From: Rhyacophila brunnea
Lineage: Eukaryota; Arthropoda; Insecta; Trichoptera; Rhyacophilidae
Reading direction: 5' to 3'
Length of the DNA: 64,000 bases
Assembly: GCA_022495005.1 (NCBI GenBank)
Contig: JAGYXB010000100.1
Coordinates: forward strand, 372,001 to 436,000
Shown here: positions 37,101 to 49,100 of the stretch, piece after piece
Layout: each line of letters opens with the position of its first letter
Numbering within the stretch: position 1 is the first letter of the stretch
The notes under the pieces: generated by a model
Seen by the model: the letters and a program-made list of their open reading frames with translations, nothing else
Told to the model about the DNA's origin: nothing
Databases searched by the model: none
Program-made: the position numbers and the translations under genes

Positions 37101-40100
37101 AACTATTATGGTTTGATTTAGGTAGGGCTTAATTGAATTTAAAAAACTAACCAGCACCATCTGCAAATTATTGTATTCTTAGTTCAATGAAAACAAATAA
37201 AAATGAGTGATAAAGTTTAGTGTGCACTATTTATATCGAATTTTAACAGCCTACCTCCACCCTTCACCACTGGGGTACGGTGTAATTTAATGATTCTATG
37301 ACCACATTAGTATTTTTTGTTTTGCTTAATGTTGTCAAAGCTAAAACGTCATTCTGAATGGTTCCCTACTTAAATGTAGAATTAAATGATTCAATCTTAT
37401 TCATCCACTGATAAGTAAGGTTTTTAAATCGTACCCTTAAGGCCGTACACTGTCGTCGACATCTTCCACGCATAAAACCTAACACTATCTTAAAGCACGA
37501 ATGTCATACTTAATTTTTTACTATGTATACAAGTTTTACTTTATGTAGGCAATATAATCAAGTGTCGGTTCATTTATCCAACATTACAGACTGCTGAAAC
37601 GGTAGAAGCAATCGTCGGCCAGCTGATGGAAAAGCAGCGACTCGCCCGTCAAGCTGCTCTGGTCAAACAGTTGGAGTGCGGCTGCGTCGACGGCGCCTGC
37701 CCACCTGGAAAACCCTGCCCTCATCACCCTCCGAACGTCAGACGAATCACAGCGGCAAAATCGCAAGTCGAACAACAACAGCAACAGCAACAACCGGCTG
37801 GAACCAGCGGAAGACATCACTCCGATAACAACAACCAAGTCTCGTCAACCACTGGCACAGGAGGAATCTTATTGACAACGAATAGTCATCCCACAAGGGT
37901 GTACTCGAGAGATTCCAGAATCTTACATCACTCCCATTCAAGTTTGGTAACACACGTCTCAAATGGGAACAATATTCCAACATCAAACCCCACAACGACG
38001 TCTCCGCCTCTTGTGTTGAGTTTGTCTCAAATCCAAGGTGGGGGAGGACTGTTAATTTTAAATAGCTCAGCAGGAAATACTACAACGAATTCAGTTATGC
38101 ACCAATCACTGGTGTCTCCATTATCTGTTACATCTTTTGTATGCAATACTAACGACTCGAGGAATACGCATCGTTTGACGAAAGATACTCAATACAAAGG
38201 GGGAACCCTCGTTTTGAAGCAGGAAGTTATGGAGACGTCCAGTTCGCCGTCTCCCTGTCGCCATAATTCAGATTCCGGTTACGGAAATTCCAGATCGACT
38301 GGGCTAAAAATGGTGAACAGAATAGCTAGAATATCCGACGACACAAATGATAATAATATTTCGACTGTCCTTTTTGAAACTTTGACGAATGGAAGAAGAG
38401 AAAGGAATATTAAAGCTAATCAAATTTCGAGAATGAATACAGCATGTAGTGCACCAGCTACGCCATCGAAATATGTAGAGCAAACTGAAGAAAAGAACGA
38501 AAAAAGATTGCACAATATATACAGTGATACTTTGGTCCTATTCGGTACAGAATCTGGTGGATCTCTCATTAGCCAGAGCGATGGTTCATCTGTAGTAAAT
38601 GGAACATTTTTCAATGAAACATTAGATTTGTCCCACGAAGACATACAAAAAACTCTCTCAGCAAACATGCCACTTTGTTCTTCAGATCTCGACCAGCTGA
38701 CAGGCAATGGGACAATCATGCAGTCCAACAGTGTCGTCATCAACACTGATACTGTACAAGTACCCGGTGAAGAGTTGTCTCCGAATGATGTGATCGTTTC
38801 CGAGATCAACCCTATGGACTTTATTGAGAATTGTGATGTGGTCGTGTCGCCAACACACGTGGTTGATGACGATGTCTTTGTGAACCTGGACGCCTTCGAT
38901 ATGCTGGGGGATTTCCCCGAATTGGAGGCCCTCGATCCGAACACTGTGTCAAACCATAGTTTGCTACACGTAAGTTATTCAGTAAGTAAAATTTTGATGT
39001 TGTAGCATGGTGTGAATGACGGCTTTTAAATAATTAGATACCTACTTAATTAATCTGATGTTCTGTATGTTTGCCATGCTTTATTCCATGAGTAAAAATT
39101 ACTATAAATGACCCGAGAAACATTTTTCTTTGGTTGGAGAAAATGAAAGTCATAAAGCTTATTCTGAAAAGGTGTGTAAGAGACAACTTGGAGTCGGAAA
39201 ATATAATTTTAAATATTTTGTTTCACAGACAGGAAAAAAACGTTGCTCTGGGTTGATTCCATTCAAGCAACATTGGTATTTAAATTATTCTTGATTGTGC
39301 CACTAACGGTGGCTCGACGAGTTTCTAGGTGGTGGGGATTAGCGATTATTTATTAAATATACATACCTACCTACTTTCTCATATTAGACATTATGTACCA
39401 AACTACTTATAATAATATGATTTTATTAATGAGGAAATGAGCAATTTTTCAGAATAGACAATATGATTATCTGAGTCGTTACTTAATTACATCTAAAAGC
39501 GTACTTAAAAATATTAACTTAATTAATAATAATCATTATTATTGACTTACCATTATCAGTTTTGAACAAGGACATACAGCAAGCATTTTTACTCACCTAG
39601 GGGTCATTTGATTCGCTCCCCAGTATGCGTATACTAACGCTAATGCATTCACATCCTTTGTAGAACGAAATTTGTACTGCGGCGATGGGATGGGATTGAG
39701 TGGCCCTGGTTAGCGAAAAATAGACGCCATAGTTTGCTTAATTTGTACATAGATGTCACCGTAAAATAGGGCGTATTTAATTTAATTTTTTTTTATTACC
39801 GCATAATCATCGTTATGTTATTCCATAATTTACAATCACTGCTTTATTTATTTGTATAAAAATAATAAATATTTCTATAAAATTGCGACAGGTTTAGATA
39901 GATAAAATAAATTAAATAGTTCGTTTAATAATGTAATTAAGTAGGTATATTATTACAATGATAATATGGACGTGTATTTTTGACATGATACGATGTGGGG
40001 ATGGACCCTACAAACCCTTAAAGTAGAGCCGTCCCTGTGTGCCACTGTCAATGGTCTCATATGATACCTACTTACTTTATTTGCCTTGTCACGCTTCATA

Positions 40101-43100
40101 AAGTGTCTCGAGCCCCGTGCCTCTTGGCATGTGATACCTACCAAATAATACTATTTGATTTATATAATGTAGACAGAATAATATCAATATAGTTTTTAAA
40201 AAACTCAGTTAAAATTGCTTAGTATATTTTTATGGCTTTTGTGAAAGATGCTTAATAATTATATGATTAATTTAAACTTTTACAATAATTTTAAAACCGT
40301 CCATCGCAGATCGAGGGGAAATCGGGAATCCACTGTGACATGAAGAACGACTCGAGCAGTCCCCCGTCGGGCTCTCAGTCTGACGGTAGAACTCCAGCGG
40401 CCTGCATCACTGATTTCTCGCCGGAGTGGGCGTACCCTGAGGGCGGAGTCAAAGTGCTGGTGACGGGTCCTTGGCATTCGGCGTCATCTTCGTATGCGGT
40501 GCTTTTTGATGCCCTCCCGGTGCCCACTACAATGGTGCAGAGTGGGGTTCTTAGATGTTATTGTCCAGGTATTTTTGAATTCATTTTCCACCCCTTATGT
40601 TCACAATCTGTTACAAAAATGATTTACATATTTATAAAAGATGTTTCAATGACTGAAATGAATTGATCTTCCCTCACTCCGTTTGCCGGCTGGTCCACTA
40701 AATATGAGGCATTTTGATGATTTCAATTTCAATTTTAATTTATTTTACATATTGTGGACATTACAAATTATAAGTTTAAGACGTTCACAACATGACATTT
40801 AGAAACAAATAAATATTATTAAAAAAGTATTATGTAATATTGTAATTATGCAATATTAAGTTATTCTATAGTATAAATGTGTAAATACAAAAAATATTAT
40901 GATGTCCATCAGCCATAATAATATTATGTATCACGACATGGCCCCCACATCCTGAAGCAGGCCCCCAGGCCGGTATCTTTGGCGGGCCCCCTTACCTATC
41001 ACTAAGCATAAAGGCTAGAGTAGTATTATCAAAATGGTGATTGAGGTAAAATAAAATTAAATGTATTTTTAGTGATTTTTTGTGTTTTTAATACATCCAC
41101 TTGAATTATTAATTATTAGTTGTGAAGTATCAACATACGATAATAAAAAATTTTATGGCACGACCACATATTATTTTAAAATGTTATAGTGAAATAGCGC
41201 CGCAAGCGATTTTTTTTGCTATTAAAGGATGGTTGTGATATTTGTTTATCTCACTTATCTGGTCGACTAGCCTGGCTGACCCCCAGGCTAGAGCCCTGTC
41301 AGCCCTCCCTTTGTGGGGGCCATGTGTCATGATCATGTGGCTGGCCCATTGCAAGCGTTTGAGTATTTGAAAAATATGACGTTGGAGTGATAATCACATA
41401 CCTGACAGGTCTCATGATTATAGGGACTATGCCAAAGACCATCCTCGTATATGAAGTCAACGATCTTTTGCAAGATTTTACATTCAAATTCTTATAACTT
41501 CAAGAAATCACAGACAGTTAATGTCGATATCTCTGAACCGTAGCACAATAGTGATCTCAATTGTGTTTTATATATAATTAAATGAACATTCGTATTTTGT
41601 GTAGGTATTTTGAATGATTTGATGTGTTGACACTGTTTACAGAGACCATAGTAATACTAAAGCGCTTACAATCATTCTCTTGATTACTTATATTATCGAT
41701 AATAAAAATGATTAGATAGATTAACTCCCATTGAATCAAACGAAGTTGTGCTCAATTTATATTTATTTTATATCTTATTTCAGCTCACGAAGCAGGCTTA
41801 GCAACTCTCCAAGTGGCCTGCGATGGGTTTGTGATTTCAAATTCTGTGATCTTCGAATATAAGCTAGCTCCGAGAGAGGAAGGCCTGGCAGCTCCCGAGA
41901 CCAAGGTGGAACCGGCCAGTGAGGGCATGCTGCGATTCACGTTGCTGCACAGGCTGGAGTCGATGGATGATAAACTGCAGATTAAGCAAGAACCTGATGG
42001 ATTGGATTCCGTAAGAACTATTGCAATAATCTAATAACGTGAACGATAATCTTTTATATACTTAGCTGTCAAAAAAATAGGTGACACACATTCCCCAAAC
42101 AGCAGACATTATAAAAGAGACAATGCTTTACGAACCCTATCTTAGGAGCTAATGAAAATAGTTTGTACATGTACACCAATCTTTTGGTGCTATTTCTCAA
42201 CGATTGAAGACAATAAGGATATTTTTAGTTAATACTTTAAACTGCTGCTTCTATATCGAGACATACACGTTACCCCGGTCGTTTCTGGAACTATAACCAT
42301 TGCAATACCGACAACAGGCAAAAAGCGCGTGACGTCATACTGTCATTGCATACAACGCTATGACGTAGATGTCAATATATAGGGGGGGCATAGTAGGTAG
42401 CAGCCATAGTGCAGCCAGAGTTAAAATGTACGTTCCTTAATCTCTGTGTCCCAAACATTATGAATCTCAGGTTATAGGAAAAAAATCATTTGTAGTTTTT
42501 TTTAATCACTATGTGCATTTGGATTCAGGGAATGGACCTAAATACTTTAATGAATAGCTTACTCATCGTAAAAGACTGTCATCTCTACACCGTGGAGCGA
42601 AAAAGACTTGCTACTGAATTCAGCAGTTGCATAACGAGTATTGCGTATGTGTTGCCAGGAAACAAAATTACTTACCAATCTACTTTTAGTATTAAACGTG
42701 CTATTACACTACTTTTCAGGTTGAAGATACCGCCCTGTTTACTCAGCCCAACTTCGAAGATCGCCTGGTGACATTCTGCAGGTCGATGACGAGTCGAGTG
42801 TGGCGAGGAGTCGCAGCTGAAAGTCAGTCGCCATTAGGGTACATGTTGTCGGCGCCGACTGCTGGAGTGGCTCTCAGAGGAATGACTCTTCTTCATTTGG
42901 CCGCGTCTTTGGGGTACTCCAGACTGGTCTGCGCCATGCTGCATTGGAGAGCGGAGAACTCTTCCAGGCTTCTAGAAACAGAAGTGGATGCTATGAGCCA
43001 GGATGACGATGGATACACGCCTTTGGTGATTTTAATATCTTAATATTTGCTCACCCAGTGCTGATGCTGTAGGTCGTGGGTCTGAATCCCATATCGATTT

Positions 43101-46100
43101 TTGAATGTGTGTTTGAATCTAGAGTATGGACTTTAAAAGTTAAGATAATGGTTGACAACCATTTCTCTTGAATAACAAAAAATAGTAAAAACCTCATTAG
43201 GAGGCGTGGGGCCGAATTGTAGTGCAAGTGGATGAATCCTCGCCAAACTGATTCACCTAATAATTCTTCTTGGTCCTTTGTATTGTGCATACTAGATATG
43301 ACAGTACGGTTACCGCGTCGGCTTATAGTATCGCGGGTCCCGGGTTCAAATCCCGGGTATGGTTTTTCAATATGTGCTTGGACTCAGAATATGGACCTAA
43401 TAGGTTGAGTAAGTGGCTAACATCCATTTCTCGTAAAAAAACAAAAATTTGTTAATATCTCTCTCTATTCTGTGGAAGTCCATAGAATATATGAGGCGTC
43501 TAATTACAAAAAGCGACAAGTCCACAATTCAATATTATCGGGAAACAACGTTTTTTAACGTGAGATTTTTTTTCCCGTTGTATTCTATGTCGAAATTAGA
43601 ACCAAATGGCAATTTGTTTCAGCCGATAAACTCTTAAATGTAATAAATATAGGCAAAATAAAATTGGACTTAGCGCTACTTGTACTTCACTTTTTAATTT
43701 ATCCCGCATAAGGCACATATTTCAATGGCACTGTCATAAGTTTACCAGATGCTACAGCATGGGAGACGCCCTTTTCAATAATTAACGTACCCTTATTGGT
43801 TGACTTAAACACGCGCTAAATCAACCAAGCTTTAAATAATATGAAACACGGACTTGGCGCTTTTTGTAATAAATCGAGACATAAAATATTTTTTTTCGTA
43901 GGGTTATGTCGCGTTTTGGAATTTATAGATCAATAAATATTGTGTAAAATTATACAAAGAATACGTGCGTATTTTTTTCTCGATTTTGACCAAATGTGGA
44001 CTTATCGCTTTTTGGAATTAGACGCCTCATATTATCTTATGCTTCTCAAAGAATAAAATTAATATTTCCAATGATGAAAATATTTTTCTATAATTATTCA
44101 CCGATATAAACTATGCTACAATAACTAATGTAATAGGCTAGAAAAAACACATTGTCGTGGGTCATGAAGAATTGTCTTTATGCCCTCTAAATGATTTAAT
44201 ACCTACTTGTAATTATTTGAATACAGATGTGGGCGTGCACCATGGGTCACTGCGAAACGGCCCTGGTCCTCTACAGATGGAATCACACAGCTCTGCACAT
44301 TCGAAACAAGTCATCGAGAACGGCCCTGGACTGCGCCAACTTACGCCGGCACGGAACGATAGTTCGCGAGATCCGGCGACTGGAGGCGAAGCGCGAGGCT
44401 TCTGGTGCCGCCCCGTCCTCCTTTGACGGCTCCACGGTTTCCTCGTACGTCAGTTCTGCCTCCTTCAATGGGTCCATCTCTTTGTCTTTCTCCAATTCGG
44501 CGGCGTTCGAGAGCTCTGCGTCGATTCCGTTTTCGGCATCGGGCTCATTTGATGGTTCAGCCCTCGGTAGGACGGGGAGCGGGGCGTCGGACTTTTCGGC
44601 CGGCGTGTCCCCGGCCACTTCCATCTCTTCGCTGTCGTCGATCGCTTCTTCCAGCCGGGTACACGACGGAGTATTTCTCAGGCCCGGAGCTGTCACGAGG
44701 TAAATTTGCAATAAATCTTAAGACAAACACTTCATTTCATGATTTTCATGAAACGCGTTCTTATCTCAGTGCAATCCTGAAATATAAATCTCAGAGGACA
44801 AGTGTAAACTTTGCTATAAATAAATCTACACTGCGAAATGACTTGCAGCTAATTTAATTATTAGCCTTAGTAACCCTTTTCAGCTCCATTTTCATATAAA
44901 GTCTCTACCATCGTAGAAGAAGTTTTTCTCTTCTTCTACATCTTTGATATCAAACACTTTAATCATGTTAACTGTCAATTTTTTCTTCGTAAAAAGGATA
45001 ATATTATAATAATTAGAAGCAAGCACAACATAGAGTACATATTCCACATAATTTATCAAAAACAGGACACTTTCATCATTTTCATTATTTGTGTCACAAC
45101 ACTCCCGAGCGGGACCAGCACCGCGATTTCCTAACTATCGACTCGTGTGGCACCAGACGACATGACGTAATTGTGATGTCAGCCAATACACGCTCGAAGC
45201 ATGCCGCCTGCCCGCAGTGCCCACCGTAGATATTATTACGATGAAACACCTATATGTGTATGGTGACAATGAATAGCGCCGCTGTCGGAGTAGCGTTATA
45301 TTCTCGAGCGCTATTATCACTCCGGTAGTACGTCACAATGATGTCATATGACGTCATGTCGACCGGGCAGCTGGTACTCGCAAGTTCTAACATCGGGCCC
45401 CTGGCCTCCTCAAGTTGTTTTCGCAGTCCGATCTATCCACCACAATCTGTGATACAGATCGCTCGGGACTCCTGACCTTCGCCATCCCAACCACTAGCAT
45501 TTTGATCTCCTACCACTCCTCTGTCAAGATGGCTTTATATAAAACATTCCTGACTGGTCGGCCCGGGTCCATTCGTTGAACATGACCAGCTCTGTTTTAG
45601 AATTATTGCTGATCTAACATTCTAATCCATATGTCATCCATATTGCTCAACTGATCTTTATTAAATTATGTGGAATAAGTACCTACCTATTGTATTACAT
45701 GGGGTTTTATTTTAATTAATCTTTTGTATTTGTGGAAACATGTCCCTGAAGCATATTAGTTGGTTCTCCACTACTGGTTTCATTCCTTCTGCATTCTCTT
45801 TTTTTCAGCACCTAATGCAGAATATATAAAATTCCTTATAATTTGATTCCAGAAGTGAAACGCAGAAGTTCAAAGTCCTGCAAGTGAACATTCCACTAAC
45901 AGATAGCAATAAAACGATGAACGACAAAGAGGTTTGCATTCCGATGGACACGGCGGGCAGCCCCAGCCCCAGCCCCAGCAGAGGATTCCGGAGCGACTCG
46001 GCACTCTCGCATAAGCTGGTCAAGAGATCTTCCGTGGACAGCGGCATCAATATGACCTCTGTGCACTCCACAGACAGTCTACCGTCACTGAAGCCGAGGA

Positions 46101-49100
46101 GTAACAGAAACAACGGCAAAGAAAATCCAAAATTATCAAGGTGATATATTTCAAATGTTGTTATTTCATTTAATTTGTGTATTTTGATTCAGACCACCAT
46201 AGCAGTTGGGTGAAAGACTATCAATCAATTCTTGTTAAAACGTTTTGCCAATATATCTGTGCAATATGGAGGTTCATTAATGATATACCCAGAAGTTAAG
46301 TTGGTGATTATCTTCACATTTTTGAAAACTTTATATTAGATTTGCTTGGTAAAAATCCATGTTACAATAATAAAAAAATTACATAAAAACATGAATTATG
46401 AATTAAAATTCTGTATCTAGGCAATAAAATTGTCACTAAAATTACGAATTATTATTATCCAAACCAATAATCAACGAAATCCTTTATATCGCCTGTACAC
46501 GTACATGGATTTACTGGCAGCAATAGTGTGTATTTTAAACTATCGTGACAATAACTGTTTACACGTAAAAGTCCTGACTGTCTCTCCAATCTCATTCTTT
46601 AAGAGTGAGCGAGACGCGATATTGCTATTTGACAGGTAGTGAAAATCGGTTAACCCCAAAATTCATTTGTAGTTCGTTTTTTTGCCGGCAGGTTCTCGTT
46701 CTACTGCGCAGGCACAGATCGAAAAATTCTCAATTGTCGCATGAAAATACAGAAGCTCCCGAATTTTTTTGATTCATGCATGGAGTCTTGCAACTGCAAG
46801 ATAATACATGTTTACACGTACATTTTCTTGTTATGGCTGCGATAATACGTAGGTACTGTCAGTAGTAAATCCTTGCACGTATAAACGGGGTATTACTTTA
46901 GTTATTATTGACTATCTTTTAAGAGAAATAAAGAATTGTTTGTCACCCGGAGTTTAATTATTTTTCCAACAAATGAACGCTGCTCTTAATGCTCTGTTTT
47001 TTAAATACTATTTAAACAATAAATTAAAATCAGTTTATTACACTATAGTAGAATTTATAGAGATTATATCTCTCATCTAAGTGTAGATACATAATATTCA
47101 CCCTCTAAATGATTGACAGGTTTGATCGGAGTATGTCGCTACCTCTGTCCTCGTTCAATGCAGCCGACATGCTGTTCCAGAACAACATCGATAGCGGAAC
47201 CCGTCAATTAATATCCCGGCGTATGGATTACGCACTGTGTAAGTAAATCTAATTAATAGCGTAATCTTACCAATATACATAACATTGTACAACCACATTG
47301 AAAATACCAATTGTTATTACTAATGAATAGCTGGAGATTATATTTTTGCATCATGTGGGGATGACAATTAATATCGATTGCATTCTCTAATAATTACATA
47401 TTACAATAATTATTATTTTAGAATAGGCATTAATTAATTTTTTTTTGTTTGTTTTTTGTTTAATCGACCACTGGGACGATTGCTCATAAGCTAAATTTTA
47501 CCGATAATTATTATATTAATTAATGAATTTGCCAAATTTTTATTACATTGACGCTTTTCAATATTTTGCCGTTATTTTTGCGTAGAAGTTACAATTCTAT
47601 GGGAATGGAAGGATATCGATTACGCATTCATTTAATTCATATTCTTTTCTCTGTATAGTGCAACTGGTATATTCTGATCGATATGTAATCAAAAATCCCA
47701 TTCGCTCATTCACATACGATTCCACCCTCCGCTTACCATAAATCGAGCGTAGTTATACACAAAGCAGCCAGGCCACAATTTTGAAAAATATGAGTTATTG
47801 TGATTTCCATAATCTCACACGTTTGTTTTACGTTCTGCACAAATCAGCCAAGCTGCCGTCATACAAAAATCTCATATAAATGCGTTTTAAAGATTTCACG
47901 AATCGCAGAATATGTCATTTTCGATCTGCATAAAGCGGCGAAGCTGCTGTCATACAAAAATGTCATATAAATGCGTTTCAATAATAATTGCCATTTTCGA
48001 TCTGCATAAAGCAACGATATGATAATAATATGTAATTATTAAAATCCTGACTGTAAGGTGTGTTTTTCTACATTCAATTAATAAACATTATTTTCTCAAT
48101 TACATTATATATTTTTCATTTTATTATATATAATATAAAATATATACATAATATAATATATAGATTTACAAGTTTTTCGAATTATTTTCAGACCTTTGAA
48201 ATTCCCATAATACTTGAGTAACTTAGAAGGTTTGTTTTAAAAAAATAGATGCAAAAATCAGAGTTATCTGCATTCTGCAGAATGAACATTCTAAAAAAAC
48301 GGTTTTGCAAAAGACAGTCTGGACTGCTGAAACACCAAAATTTCATCGATTTTATACTTTTATATTCTCTTTAAAAGTTACACAAAATCAAGTATATACA
48401 ATATCTATCATTCAAAAGGTATCTAACAGTATACAGAGGCTTTGTGGATTTAAAGAAACACACTTTACATGAAAGTGCTTCTATCTCTGTTGGAGGTTTG
48501 TGTGGACTGGCTGCTTTGCATATAACTACGATCTATCTATCCTCGATTTCACATACATATCTATAACCCTGTCCCCCGCTTCTGTCCTTTCATACAACAC
48601 AAGTGTCAGTCAGAATATAAAAGTTGCACTGTAGTTAATGTTTATTTACAGTTATCATAAGAATTATTTAATAAATTTTCTTGGCATGTGTTGGCTGTTA
48701 ATATGGGGTAACTTAAGTAACTACTTCACAGTCAGGGTTGGTTTGGTTTATGTAAACTTTCGAACCATTGAATATACACCTGTTAATAAATAATTGATAG
48801 TGATATTTTGAATCTAATAAAATGTATCCTGCGCATCTATTCTATACACAAAACTACTTTCGACTCGCTACGGCAGCTATCTAGTGTAAGAAAGTATCGA
48901 AGTATTAGCACTTATTGTAACAATAAAATTACACTAAGTTAGCCGTCTAAACAGTCGAAACTGATTTATCTTGCTCTGAAATTTAGCATAGCCAAAAGAG
49001 GTGCTGTTAAAACATAGTACTTATTGTAAAAATTATTACAACTAACTTATTGTAATTGTAACAATCAGTGCTAATACTTTGATACAAACTTACCCTAGAT

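Noticed and set aside
38420..38944. 174-codon open frame on the minus strand inside CAMTA exon 5
   Set aside because: It mirrors the coding strand of a long exon with a good CAMTA context; no similarity or splice structure supports an antisense gene.
44283..44711. 142-codon minus-strand and 150-codon plus-strand frames overlapping exon 9
   Set aside because: The exon is GC- and Ser-rich, which leaves all frames open; only the frame that continues the ankyrin repeats is supported.
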